Below are positions 35,793 through 48,188 of a stretch of DNA of 64,000 nt, one piece after another. This stretch comes from Fallopia convolvulus (lineage: Eukaryota > Streptophyta > Magnoliopsida > Caryophyllales > Polygonaceae). Every line of letters starts with the position of its first letter. The first letter of the stretch is position 1. The stretch covers positions 29,222,494 through 29,286,493 of the forward strand of contig OZ024729.1 of the NCBI GenBank assembly GCA_964016875.1, written 5' to 3'. A program made the translations under genes and the position numbers. The notes below the pieces were generated by a model. It saw only the letters and a list, made by a program, of their open reading frames with translations, was not told the DNA's origin and did no database searches.

Positions 35793-36821
35793 AAATACCC
35801 CATACTTAAACTTGCTTGTCCTCAAGCAATCACTAAACACTAAATCAAAACCAAACAATCATACTTATCAAGACATAGCCATCATCTAAAAAGCAACTTC
35901 AACATATAGAAGAAAATAGCAAATGACTATTAATGTCATCACACATACCAAATAGACATAAGAAAATACAATCCAACCTCACAAGGGGTAATGTGTGTTT
36001 CACTCATCTCTCAAGTGTTTAGGCTTATAACTCTCAACTCATCTTATATACAAAAACTCATAGAAATCGAAACTTATATCACCAAACTCTCCACCCAAGA
36101 TTTGTCAAAACAAGCAAAAATCATCAAAAGAACTTTTAGGCTCAATGAAAAACTTCATAGAAGTTTTCATTCGGCCGAGTTGTAACGGGGCTTGGTAATA
36201 ACAATAAGGCGTGGAAATATTTTGGCTATGCGGTGCTAATAATATCCGGGAATAAAAGACTCCTAAAACTCACACATATACCAAAACTCTCATATAAGAA
36301 TCATACCAAACTCACTCTTCAATATGCACACTCATTTTCACCCACCCATCATATCCTAGAAAGTCTCATTAAATATCTCAAAAGAATCTCTGATTTGTCT
36401 ATTAAGCACAAATGCACATCTTACTTCTTTTTTTTTACTCTCTCTCTTTTTTCTTTTCACACGCAACCTCATTAACGGACCAACTAGGTCGTTAACGATC
36501 TTCATCGTGTACACTTCCTTCATTCCTCTCAATAACTTTTTCTTTTTTGCATCCTTTATTATCAAGAGATCTTTCTTTTTACAAAATAAAACAAGAGACT
36601 TCCAATCTACTCTTCCCAACAATCTCTTAATTTCAAAACACATCATAACATCTCACTCAACAAAACATACCTCTCCAATCTAAGTCCTAATCCCCGGATA
36701 GGGTCAAGCTTATCTCGGCTAGGGAACAATTTTGTGGAGCTAAAAATAAAAGGCTTAAAGGCTCAAATTGGCTTCAAAAAGAAGGATAATGTAAGGTAGG
36801 ATAAGGATCAATAGGGCTTAT
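35793..36821 (-). other. 3' untranslated region of Ath-E with polypurine tract and hairpin
   Basis: Next to the LTR, on the minus strand, is the module TTGCTTG-AGGA-CAAGCAA (35812-35829) followed by AAGTATGGGG. A palindrome pair is at 36471/36491. No ORF is supported. Confidence 0.7.
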
Positions 36822-38190
36822 TGTAGGATCGTTAGTACTTCTAGGTCGTTAACCTAGCCAACGTCGCCAACCTGGTCAAGGTTGTCAACTTAGACAAAGT
36901 CACCAACCTGAGTGTATACGCAGCGGAAATTTAATTTTAACAGAAAAGACTTACTTGACACACCAGTATTTTATAGTGGAAACACTTGATCGATCAACTC
37001 AATCAATCCAGTGTGAAAACCACTCCCTTCCAAGTTCTCGCTTGGAAGGATTAAAAGCCGTAGCTTGCTATATTGATCTTTTGGATTGTTTACAAGAACA
37101 CCCTGGATCTAGACCTACTTCCCAAGCACTCTAGAACTCGTTGTGAACCGAGTAACCGCAACCCTCAACCCATCTAACAAGCCTACGTCTCTCCACTCGA
37201 TCGAATCCCATGAACGAGTCACTCTATCTTTTCTCTTTCACAAATATGGAGTATAAGCTCGTGGTTTTTCCTCTCTTAATATTCAATATCAGCTCACTTC
37301 TTTTTCTAACCTAATAACCACGAATTATATAGGCTAGCACACTAGGGTTTAGAGATATATTACTTCCTTTATTAATTAAGGAAGATAATATAAATCTAAT
37401 CTTTACAAATCCTCCTAATGATAAAATAAATATTACAATAAACAAACTCCTTAAGGCTTAAGCAAGATCCACGTCCTTTCTTGTTTTGAGAAGATTCTTT
37501 CCTTAACCGAACTGATATGATATCTCGCGCAATCTTCTCACGCGTTTTCAGTCCACCTTCCTGTCAGGTCGACGACCTGGCTCACGTCAACGACCTGCCC
37601 ACGTCGGCGACCTGGATCACGTTGACGACCTGGATCACAGATTCGAGGTTGGCCATGTGACTTGCATAGGTCAGGGACGTCACTCACGTCGACGACCTGT
37701 TTTGCAGCTTCGAAGTTGGCCAGCTCATTTGCGTAAGTTGATGTTGAGAGGGTTTCTTGACAACAAATAAATTTATAATCAAGACCCCGCTGAGTATAGG
37801 GAGGCCAGGATCGTTCCACATGAAGCAAGGTTGTTCGTTTATCAACTACTAAAAAACAATAAACAAAATAAAACAAACACACTCACGAGCAGCCTCGTTA
37901 ACGACGTTGTCAGGGTCGTTAACGAACCACCGTACACAAAAGACTCAATCTAACGACCTAAATAAATTCGGTACCAACTCTTGAGCTCATTCTACCAACT
38001 CTTCTATACTAAAAACACTAACATCAGTTGACGACCTGTCAAATTCTTGAGCTCATTCTACCAACTCTTCTATTCCGTCTTGGTTCACATGTTCACGACT
38101 TCTCACATGTCCACGACTTCATAGAAGAATCCATGTTGTCGACTTCCTTCAAGTTTGGAACCATCAAAATCAAAGCTTCGCTTTCTAACA
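36822..38190 (-). repeat. 3' LTR of Cop-F with 18-bp arrays and an insert
   Basis: Contains two arrays of about 18 bp: 36845-36916 (four units) and 37568-37638 (four units, one of 17 bp). Interrupted by solo LTR H at 37742-38026. Confidence 0.9.
37742..38026 (-). repeat. solo LTR H of the Ath-C/E family, internally deleted
   Basis: 285 bp with duplication GTTGA (37737-37741, 38027-38031). Read on the minus strand, it has the first about 25 bp and the last about 240 bp of the LTR. Between them lies about 30 bp identical to flanking Cop-F LTR sequence at 38043-38072. Confidence 0.85.
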
Positions 38191-39473
38191 AATTCCCCCT
38201 TTTTGATGGTGAAAAACACCTCTATTCCTGCTCAAGAACTTCAAAGGCCAAACATCGACAATATAGACAATAAACACAAATTCTCTAAAAATTTCCCCCT
38301 AAGTTGGATAACTTGCATGGCATTCAATATTAACTTCCCCTTTTTATCTATCTCCGGCCTTTTCCCCCTTTTGGCATCATCAAAATGAATACTCAAAATA
38401 ATCAAGCAATAGAATAATCATGAAAGGGTAAACCATAGAAGTCAACAAAGTTATAAACACCAAACCACAACAAGATTCGATATAGTCTTAACCAAGCAAG
38501 CATGAAAAAGTCAAAACACACACATGAAACCGAAGAGATAATTTTTGTGAGAGGGTAGATGTGCTAGGGAAAATAGAAAGGAGATGGATGTTGGCGACTC
38601 GAGCTAAGTCAAAGACTCAAGCATATTAGTAAGTGCACCTCTATTATTATAGGAGTTGCCCAACCTTTTCTAGCAGCAAAGTGCAAACCATCTTCTTCCA
38701 CCACTGAGTTGCCCACATCACCATGTTAATATCATCACCAAAGTCAACCACTTTTCCAGCACCCTTTGACATCCAATGGTTACCAACCAAATTGCAACCC
38801 ATTTTTTCTTCTCTCCTCATTTTTTTTACAACGTCAAGGTTCATATTCCTCACAAATCTAACTTCCCCCTCAGCCTCATAAACCTCTTGGTATTCTAGAA
38901 TTTTCTTGATAATGCACCTTAGTAGCAGATCTTTCTTCTAATGATTTCCAAATTTTAACACATGTAATCAACGTTCCTAAACTACACAAGGTTCCCAACG
39001 TACACAAGGTTCCCCACTTGGACAGGGTTCCTCACATGTTACACTGCTCTTAACTATCACCGAGTTGCCAACATCCACAACAAAAGAATACGCTTGGTTT
39101 TTTGGGGTGTTGCACTAGAGGTGCCAAAGAGAACCAGGGAAATAATATTTAATTTGGATTTGTCAATCATGTAGATAAGTCTTCGTTTTAATCCAGAAAC
39201 ACAAAAATAAGCTCATAGAGACTCCCTAACATGATAGGCTTGGGTAGGCTATAGAATCAACCGTCATTTGTGCTTGTAATGAGGGTTAGAAACATCGGGT
39301 TTGATTCTTTTGGGCTCAAAGAGAGGTTTCATGATGTATTAAGAACATTACTGAAGAAGCAAGAATTAGAGACATTAAGATATGCATGGTTCTTAAGTAG
39401 GTAACATTGAATCATTCAAGACTTAAACACCTTAAAGTCATGAAACTACTGAGTCATAAAAAGAGTATCTAAT
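38191..39473 (-). other. Cop-F region between pol remnant and 3' LTR
   Basis: Begins with the polypurine tract (38191-38209) next to the LTR. Contains an 18-bp-period tract at 38973-39044. A long stretch here is usual in SIRE-like copia elements, where an extra ORF can stand, but I find no convincing ORF. Confidence 0.5.
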
Positions 39474-40950
39474 CTAGCCAATCATCGAGGAAACATGGAT
39501 AGGAAAATAGATTAAGTTAAGGGAAATCATACCTAGCTCCATGAGGAATTGCTCGAAGGGTTCCCGATTCAAAGACTTTGTGAATATATCTACACGTTGG
39601 TCACTTGTTCTGCACAATTTCATCTTCAGCAATAGCTTTTTCACTAGAATTTTCGGAACCATACTCTTCATGTTGTTGAGTACTTCCACCAGCATCACCA
39701 CCATCCTCTTCTTGATCATGCACATTCGAATCTTCAGAGTTGGTAACTGCAGCAATGTTCACAACTCCAATCTCTTTCTCAGCATACTAGAATCATCCTT
39801 TAGGATTAGCAATCCTCCACAAGTTTGTGACTTTCTGGGGTTGGCAACCTTCAGAATCACCCCTTTTTTCACGATTTCTTTTCATGCCAAAACCTTCTCT
39901 AGCTTGTTTCAATCATGTCTTGTACATATTGTACCCTTCAACACTTTCTTTGAAACTTTTGCCCTTGTTTTTGAAGGTAAAAATACCTCCATTTTGTTGA
40001 AGTGAGATAACCTTCCCTGTACTACTCATCACACGAGCTAAACATGAATAATAAAGAACCAAGGGAAGCCTCCTCTCACTCACATCTGCAAGGTAAATGT
40101 TAGTTTCTTCGAACCCAGAGTTGTTTGACAACTCTTCTGGGTTGGGCAACATATGAAAAACTTCCACAACATGTTTCAAATTTGCACAAGAATTCACAGG
40201 GATTTTATTATAAGCATAGGAATTTCCACGATTCTGACTATTAGCATAGGTATTATATTGATTTGACTGACTCCACCACCTAGCTTTTTCATCATCTTGA
40301 ACCCTTTTCCTACAATCATATTGGTAGTGGCCAACTTTGCCACAATACCAACAAGCTCTATGAGATTTTGGACCAACATTCTTGTTGTACTTGGGATACA
40401 CAGGTTTGTTCCTAGTAAGAGCATTACAATTGATTTGTGAAGGCTTAGGATTCTGGACTTGGTTATTCCCCACGTTGTGCACCTTCTGACCGGAGTACCA
40501 GAGTTGCTTACCTTTGTCCGGGTTAGCCACCCCAGATGTGGAACAACTCCCATTTTTATTGCACATGGGGGTTTTACCCTTGGACTTGGGGAAACATTTA
40601 CTAGTACTCTGATTATTTGGTGTACTTGTGTACCCAATTCCATGCCTTTGCTTCACAAATTTCTTTGGCTACTCTTTCTTGACGTCAACAACTTGATTAG
40701 CAACACTTTCATCAACTAATTTCTTTTTCTTGAATTCATCCTCCAGTTTTAGTTTTTCAAAGTCACTTGACATCTTAGCATTCCCTAATTTCAACATGAG
40801 GTTTTCACCTTCTAGGTCAGTGACTTTCTTTTCTAAGTTGTCAACTTCACTTTTCAAACCGGTACAAAAGTTACACACACTTGAAGTAGAAACAAACGAC
40901 ACCTTTTTATAATTCAATGACTTTATTAGACTAACCTTTATTATCATCAA
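39474..40950 (-). pseudogene. Cop-F gag end, second zinc finger and RNase H tail
   Basis: Coiled-coil segment (40950-40669), then a basic region with CWYCGKVGHYQYDC (CX2CX4HX4C, about 40310-40352) in the frame 40656-39913. An acidic stretch with DQEEDGGDAGG follows at about 39700-39730. It joins directly to RTSDQRVDIFTKSLNREPFEQFLMELGM (about 39535-39620), the last residues of copia RNase H. Protease, integrase and RT are therefore deleted between about 39650 and 39900. Several frame breaks separate the pieces. Confidence 0.75.
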
Positions 40951-41054
40951 TTAAATTAGAAATAGTATCATTTTTCTCTTCTAAGGTTTCACTAAGTTCA
41001 CAAACCTTAATTCCCAACTTCTCAATAATGGACAACGATTTTTCTCTAGACTTA

Positions 41055-43569
41055 TTAGATAAAAAAAGAGGAGATTTCAGTGTCACATACCTCTCTTGAA
41101 GAGTTTTCAACTTTTGTCATGAGACACACTCCATTTGGTTTAGAATCTTCCCAAGTTGCAAACATTGAACACTTGCTTTTCTCATCTTTCTTCTTCAAAC
41201 ATTGTCTTGCAAAGTGTCCCATACCTTGGCAATGGTAGCACACAACATCTTCAGACGGTTGTGTCGTACCTTTGTTGCACTTCCCCAACCTCTTCATTGC
41301 TCTAGCCATGAGTGCAACACCGTCATCAACATCGACTTGATCTTTGATGTTCGTATTTTTAGTATAGTTTTTTGTATGTTTTCTGAGTTTGTTAGGCTTA
41401 GTTTTAGTAGTTTTAGGATTAGTTTTGTGTGTTTTTGGATAGTTTTGCATATTTTGTGAAAAGTATGGAAGCTACTCCGTTTTGTGTCTTTTTGTAGGTT
41501 TTAGCAAGGAAAAGGTGCTATTTGGAGCTGAATTTGGAGTGCTATGATGAAAGACGGAAGAATACAAGATGAAGAAGTCCAAGTTTAGATTTCTGGAGTT
41601 AAAGTGTGGAAGAAAGCCAAATTCAGGCTCGTTAACGAGGCTGTAAGGGGTCGTTAACAAGGCCACGAGATGAAGATTTCGAGAGTTTGATTCTGTGACT
41701 CACCGATCCTGTGCGGGAATTTATTTCCGTGTCGGTAGAGTATCTTTTTATGATTTTAGGGTTATTATATTATGTATTTTAGGTCTTGTTATCTTTTTAG
41801 ATTTTGTTTCTATCTTTCTAGATTTTATTTCTATCTTTTTAGGAAAGTTTTTATCTTTTAGCATTATTATTTTCTAGCCTTATTAGTATAAATAACCCTC
41901 TTATTAGTCTAGAAAAGGGGGTGGAAGGATCGACTGAAGAGGGTGGAAGGATCGACTGAAGAGAAGAGGAAGAGCCGAGAGTAGAGAGAGAGGATCGGAG
42001 TCGAGATTGAAGGTTCGGTGGACGAGAGTTACTGAGGTCGTTAATCGTGATTTTGGTTCGGTGTTTGTATTTTTTTCGGTTTCTTCTGAATTTCTGTAAG
42101 ACGATATTTCCTATTAATTTGAGTAGTGTTTTGTTTTCAATGATTTCTTTTGTTGAATTTATTTGTTTCTTAGTTATGAGTAGTGAGTAGTCTTCTTTTC
42201 TAGGGTCGGGGTTAAACCCGGCATAGTTGTGCATGTTTGAGGAGTAAGAATATGTGTTGATTGCCTTTTATTTATTTTGAGATTGTTTTTTGTGCTTAGA
42301 CCTAGATGAAAGTCAAGGTGATTTGAGTTTTTAACTTGATTGAGAGAGAAAGTTATAGACTTGAAGGTTGATATTGTTTGAATATGAAAGTTTCAAGCTT
42401 TAGATCCAAAACAAGCAATTGAGTGAATTGGTTTATGAAAGTAGGTTAATTTACTTGATAGTCGACGAAAGTTGATGAATTTATCTGTTTAAAGGCATGA
42501 CCTTATCTTCTTACGAGTTTGTATGCATGACTATGTTGTGGTATCCCTTGTCCTAGATCTTTGTTTTATTTGAATTCTCTTGAAGTGATATTCGTTGCTG
42601 AGTTCGTAGCCTCGGTACCGAATCTGTTTAGGTCGTTAGTTTTAGTCTTTTGTTTACGGTGGTTCGTTAACGACCCTGACAACGTCGTTAACGAGGCTGC
42701 TTGTGAGTGTTTTGCTTGCTTTGTTTGATTTTTAGTAGTCGATAAATGAACAACCTTGCTTCTCGTGGAACGATCCTGACTCTGCTATACTCAGCGGGGT
42801 CTTGACTTATAAATTTATTTGTTGTACCGAGTCAAGAAACCCTCCCTCAACAATCTTCTTCAGTTTGTGCGAGATTAAAAGCTTTTTCCACTTTCAAGTT
42901 AATGTCAGTTTCAAAACGATCATCTTGCCTTTTCTTGATTCCACCATACATGGTCAACTTCCCAATGACATCCTCCAAGGTGAGTGACTTGGTCTCAATA
43001 TTAGTTAGCAACGCAGCAGCAGCTTCATTCCACTTTGAGTTGAGCTCTTGGATCAGTTTGCTAACTTGCTTCCACTGAGGAAGTTTCTCACCAAGAAACT
43101 CAAGTTGACTAACCACAGCTTGAAATCTCGAGTGATAGTCACCCAAGGCTTCATTCTTTTCTTGACTGATTCCTTCATACTCCCCCTCAAGTGTTATGAT
43201 GCGGTCCTTCTTCACATCATCATTTGCTTGACGAAGTCGTTTGAGAGCCTCCCAAATTTCTTTGTCCGTCTTGTAGTGAATGACTTTCTTCAAGTCTCCA
43301 AGGGTTAGAGCATGGTGGAGAACCTTCTTAGCACGAGCATTCTTCTCTAACTTCTTGAAGTCGGCGTCATTGTAGTCCTCCTTCTTCTTCACCTCCTTCC
43401 CATCAGTAGTGAGAAAGGTTTCAGGACCAATCTCAATCACTTTCCAAAGTCGGCCATCAAGGGAACACACGTGGGTTTCCATTTGCTCAACCCACCAATC
43501 ATATTCTCCAGGTTTGAGCATTGGCGGTTTCCAAAATGAGTCGCTGATTATTGTGTTCTTTGAACTCAT
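41055..43569 (-). pseudogene. gag of Cop-F, interrupted by solo LTR G
   Basis: Starts at ATG 43569 shortly after the primer-binding site. 43569-42858 encodes a UBN2/copia-type gag with PMLKPGEYDWWVEQMETH, DKEIWEALKRL and a stretch ending LAQTEED. Solo LTR G (41345-42852) splits it. After the insertion the frame resumes with MARAMKRLGKC and the zinc knuckle CYHCQGMGHFARQC (about 41200-41240), ending at about 41055. Apart from the LTR, the reading frame across this region is nearly intact. Confidence 0.85.
41345..42852 (+). repeat. solo LTR G of the Ath-C/E family inside Cop-F gag
   Basis: 1,508 bp, TGATGTTC...CTCAACA, duplication ATCTT (41340-41344, 42853-42857). No internal sequence, so it arose by LTR-LTR recombination. 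Palindrome pairs at 41631/41653 and 42666/42687. Confidence 0.93.
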
Positions 43570-43627
43570 CTTTCCTGCAAAACAATAAGTACTAAAACAA
43601 ATCTAGAGCCAAGGCTCTGATACCAAT

Positions 43628-44705
43628 TGTAGGATCGTTAGTACTTCTAGGTCGTTAACCTAGCCAACGTCACCAACCTGGGCAAGGTTGTCAACTTAGA
43701 CAAAGTCACCAACTTGAGTGTATACGCAACGGAAATTTAATTTTAACAGAAAAGACTTACTTGACACACCAGTATTTTATAGTGGAAACACTTGATCGAT
43801 CAACTCAATCAATCCAGTGTGAAAACCACTCCCTTCCAAGTTCTCGCTTGGAAGGATTAAAAGTCGTAGCTTGCTATATTGATCTTTTGGATTGTTTACA
43901 AGAACACCCTGGATCTAGACCTACTTCCCAAGCACTCTAGAACTCGTTGTGAACCGAGTAACCACAACCCTCAACCCATCTAACAAGCCTACGTCTCTCC
44001 ACTCGATCGAATCCCACGAACGAGTCACTCTATCTTTTCTCTTTCACAAATATGGAGTATAAGCTCGTGGTTTTTCCTCTCTTAATATTCAATATCAGCT
44101 CACTTCTTTTTCTAACCTAATAACCACGAATTATATAGGCTAGCACACTAGGGTTTAGAGATATATTACTTCCTTTATTAATTAAGGAAGATAATATAAA
44201 TCTAATCCTTACAAATCTTCCTAAGGATAAAATAAATATTACAATAAACAAACTCCTTAAGGCTTAAGCAAGATCCACGTCCTTTCTTGTTTTGAGAAGA
44301 TTCTTTCCTTAACCGAACTGATATGATATCTCGCGCAATCTTCTCACGCGTTTTCAGTCCGCCTTCCTGTCAGGTCGACGACCTGGCTCACGTCAACGAC
44401 CTACCCACGTCGGCGACCTGGATCACGTTGACGACCTGGATCACAGATTCGAGGTTGGCCATGTACTTGCATAGGTCAGGGACGTCACTCACGTCGACGA
44501 CCTGTTTTGCAGCTTCGAAGTTGGCCAGCTCATTTGCGTAAGTTGACGACCTATCAAATTCTTGAGCTCATTCTACCAACTCTTCTATTCCGTCTTGGTT
44601 CACATGTTCACGACTTCTCACATGTCCACGACTTCATAGAAGAATCCATGTTGTCGACTTCCTTCAAGTTTGGAACCATCAAAATCAAAGCTTTGCTTTC
44701 TAACA
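43628..44705 (-). repeat. 5' LTR of Cop-F
   Basis: Uninterrupted partner with the same arrays at 43651-43722 and from 44374. It supplies the empty site for solo LTR H: CGTAAGTTGACGACC at about 44536-44550. Confidence 0.92.
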
Positions 44706-44710
44706 CTTAT

Positions 44711-45386
44711 GAAAAAGTTCTCTATCATATGATCTTCACAAGTAATTAACTACAAATCTTATATAGGTCTCAAATAATAGATAACCATCACAATTTCAAG
44801 AGATAATATGCATATAGAGAGTAAATCACACAAGAAAAGAAGAGGGATTTTTGATATTCTCCGTATAAGGCCAAAAATATCTCACAAGGTCATCAATTGT
44901 TTGTTGGATTGCATCACTCATGCTAAAAAGTATACATGCTCAATTTCATCAAATGCTGTTCCTTCCTAAAAACATCTTTCAAAACAAGAATCCGGCTAAA
45001 CTATCAAAGACATGCTTGCAAGGAATTATATGATCATGTTAGCATCTACTATCATAGAACCATAAGAAAGGGATATCTATCAATTCTAAAACTCTTTTTT
45101 TTTTCTTTCAGAATTTTCAAAATTTTAATAATTTTTTTGATTCTTTTTCTTTTCGTGGAACAAAATTTTTCTTAAAACAAATAAAACACATAAAACAAGA
45201 CAAGACGCAAGACAACAAGTTTTCTACCTTTTCCCACCCCATACTTAAAATTACAGTGTCCCCACTGTAATAAAAATAAGAAGACGAAAAAGAATGGAAA
45301 AGAAAACAAAAGAAAGAAAAACAAGAAAACAAACAGAAAACTTACAAAGTCTTGAAGCAGAAAACAGATCAACTCTTCAAACTGAA
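44711..45386 (-). other. Ath-E untranslated region with first hairpin/purine module
   Basis: The minus-strand hairpin TTACAGTG-GGGA-CACTGTAA (45251-45270) is followed by TTTTAAGTATGGGG. It corresponds to 16842-16880 in Ath-C. No ORF. Confidence 0.7.
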
Positions 45387-46970
45387 TCAACGACCAGGTG
45401 GTGGAAAATAATGCTCGAAGTTCCCCATAAAGTCATACATCGTCTTCCAGCGATCTGCATCATCCGCCTCTCTCTGTTGATGCCTCGTATCCTCCATCGC
45501 CATCCGAGCAGAATAAACACTCTCCTATCTATCCATCCTCCGATGAATATGTGTCTCTTGAAGGTGAAGCTGCTGCATCTGAGCTGAAAGATCTTCGGCC
45601 CATGGTGGTGGGATACTCGATCCAGTGTACTCGGGCTGAGGAGTTGGCTGGGGCTGGAAATGGTCTTGATAAAGCACTAGGTTGTAAGGGATGATACCAT
45701 ATGAATGAGGATCGATAGGCGGCTGAGGTGACATGGGCGGGGGATCGTTAGACGCTCTCGGCGGGTCGTTACCGAAGTTGTGATCCTCGGTAGAAATATC
45801 AAAATGGTCATCAACGACCCTGGTAGGCTCGTTAACGAAGCTGTTGTTGCCCAGAATCTCTGTTCCGAGGTCGTCATCTTCAAAATTAAGCTCTTCAGTG
45901 CCAGCCTCGATAGAAGCCTCTTTTGCAGCCTCGTTATCACCATCATCTTCATCCATGGCGTCTTCCTCTCTTTCGAACCGAGACTCACATGGCCTAAGCG
46001 TTAACTCATCTTCCGGCTTGGGCTCTAATGGGAATGCATGCCCAGTCCACGCCTCGTACCAATTCGGTACATAGAGCAGCTCCATCTTGCTAAGGGTGGG
46101 AACAACATCTCGACCAAAAACCTTTGTAGTGTACCCGTCCCGACTTTGAGTGAAAATACCGGAACTAAACCAATAGTGCCTGTTGAGCAGCTGAGCGTGG
46201 GCCGGTGTGTAGAGAGACAAGTCAACGCCAAGATTGGTTGCCAAGAGACTAACCAAGTTCCCGCACCAAACCTCTTTTGACTTGATTGACTTCTCGACGT
46301 AGTATAGCCATTCGTACCCCAAGTTCAATGGGGCGGGATCCTCAAAAAGGATGGTGCGAAGGCATGCAACCTCAATCCTTGTCGGCCTGTTCAGCTCTCT
46401 CTTAGGCCAAAATGTAGCGGCTAGTACTCGGAGAATGATCCTAAAAATGGGGTTGATGATGCTTGCCCCGGATAGAGCCGCAACGGAAGGCTCTACCTCC
46501 CCGGTGATGTAGCTCCAAGTCCTCGTCACCTTGTAATCTTTAAGACTGTATTCTCGAGAGGGATTTGGGAACTCAAGTATAGCATTAAACTCTGCCATGG
46601 TATACTCACGGTTCACATTACCGAGCCTAAACCGAATTCGTCCGTCAGAGGTCTTCGACGGGAATCGTGTCTCTAGAGTGGCTAGAAACTCGGATGTGAG
46701 GGCCGGGAAGTGTGGCACATTCTCCTTCTTCAACAAGTGAGGCACACCGAGAATAGAAAAGGCCTCCTTGACATCATCGTAGAGCCGCATTTTCTTGGCA
46801 CTCGACCTCGAGAACCACCTAGTGTTGTGGTCCTTGTCTAGTATGGCATTGTAACGGTCTGCTTGTCCTTGAGTGCACAGGATCACATTGTCCATGCGAG
46901 GTGGATATGGGAACCTCTGATTCCTCCTCTTTTTCTGAGCTCGGGTTGTGGCTCGGCTTGAACTTGCCAT
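45387..46970 (-). CDS. ORF-1 of Ath-E (ATHILA ORF-1 / plant transposon protein type), one nonsense codon
   Basis: Best copy of the family's extra ORF: ATG 46970 (MASSSRATTRAQKKRRNQRF) with 481 open codons to TAG 45525-45527. The same frame then runs on to TGA 45387-45389 (527 codons), a tail shared with Ath-C. The basic N-terminus is followed by a globular half, residues about 50-330, with FRLGNVNREYTMAEFNAIL and LPHLL-type segments resembling plant retrotransposon ORF-1 proteins. An acidic stretch follows (about 345-385), then a proline-rich end. No catalytic motif is visible. Its role is unknown, but conservation between Ath-C and Ath-E shows it was maintained in the family. Confidence 0.75.
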
Positions 46971-48188
46971 TTGACCTACAAAGATACAACTTTTCCAAGA
47001 TTAGATCCAACCAAATCAAATAGACGAGAGACCCCATACTTGGTCTCGAAATAGCTCTCGGAATTCCTCGCTAACAGCCCAATTGGGTCTATAACGGGTC
47101 AGAACTGGTTTTTCTGTGTCGATGATGCGCAGGGTCGTTAACGAGCCTGGGTGGATTGTTAACGAGCCGCCATAAACCAGTTTGCAGTTTCGAGTATTAA
47201 AGATTCTAAAATTTAGCCAAGAATCAAGCATGCATTCCTCATAATCCTATGTAAGACACAAAATGGGGTATATGCACCCCATACTTGCTCAATTACTCAT
47301 CCAAAACATGCAATAGTTGCCCAAGAAAAATTTATGGTGAAGATAAAACAATTCTAGAATAAGGTAGTTCATGCTATTCTAAATCAAATTGCAATGGAGA
47401 ATCCAAGCAAGCACAAACCCATAAAAATCAAAATCAACCACCAATATATGAATCAAGAAACTTATTGAGCAACAAACATGCCATTCGATTCTCTATGAAC
47501 AAGATATGGAATTTCGACCCTATAAAACATGAATCATGCAATAGAGAGTTAGGGTTTAGAAATCATACCGGTAGATTGAGAAATTGAAGAATAAAAGATC
47601 GAAAATTGGGTGATTAACGAGCTTGGATCTCGTCGGTAACTAAAAACGGGGTGGCGGCTTCGTTAACTGGGTGAGTTTCCGAGGTTTCGGTGGTAGTGTG
47701 AATTACGAATGGTGGTGAGGGATTTTCGGTATGGCTCTTGGGGGATTTAAGCTTGAAGATTGAAGATTTGAGAGTGGTGTTTTGTGGGAGATCTAGAAGG
47801 GTTTTTATAGGAGAGGGTTTGGGGTAGATGAAGAGGTGAAAGTGGCGGCCCATGGGTAGATAGAAGATAGATTAGGGTTTAGAAAAATTTACCTGCCCGT
47901 TTTACCAAGTCGGGTCACCGAATCGGGTCGTTAACGACCCTGGGTGGATCGTTAACGATCCGTCGTAGCCTCTTTGAGTGATTTTTGAGCCCTTCTTCCT
48001 GCATCTTGTTAGCTAAAATAATTTATTTTATCTTTCTACTTCTACACTACTTACTAAAACTCATAAGAAAGGTGGGAAAAGAAGAAGAAAATGGAAAAAT
48101 TACGAAAAAACTAAACTATACTAAAAAGCGGGTTGCCTCCCGTAAGCGCTATTTTTTAACGCCGTTAGCCCGACGTACTTACCTTTGC
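46971..48188 (-). other. Ath-E spacer between protease and ORF-1
   Basis: Equivalent of 13974-15190 in Ath-C. Contains GGTTGCCTCCCGTAAGCGC at 48131-48149 and palindrome pairs at 47137/47158 and 47930/47951. Confidence 0.7.

Larger units (their letters stand above)
36822..44705 (-). mobile_element. Cop-F: Ty1/copia element lacking most of pol, inside Ath-E
   Basis: LTRs 36822-38190 (contains solo H) and 43628-44705, TGTAGGATC...TCTAACA, 1,078-1,079 bp without the insert. They differ by roughly a dozen to fifteen bases by eye. Target duplication CTTAT (36817-36821, 44706-44710). The minus-strand primer site ATTGGTATCAGAGCC matches initiator tRNA-Met. The polypurine tract is CATCAAAAAGGGGGAATT. 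Internal coding is gag plus the last part of RNase H. Confidence 0.92.

Noticed and set aside
45172..45390. Phenylalanine-rich minus-strand ORF
   Set aside because: Low-complexity T-rich untranslated sequence of Ath-E next to the hairpin.
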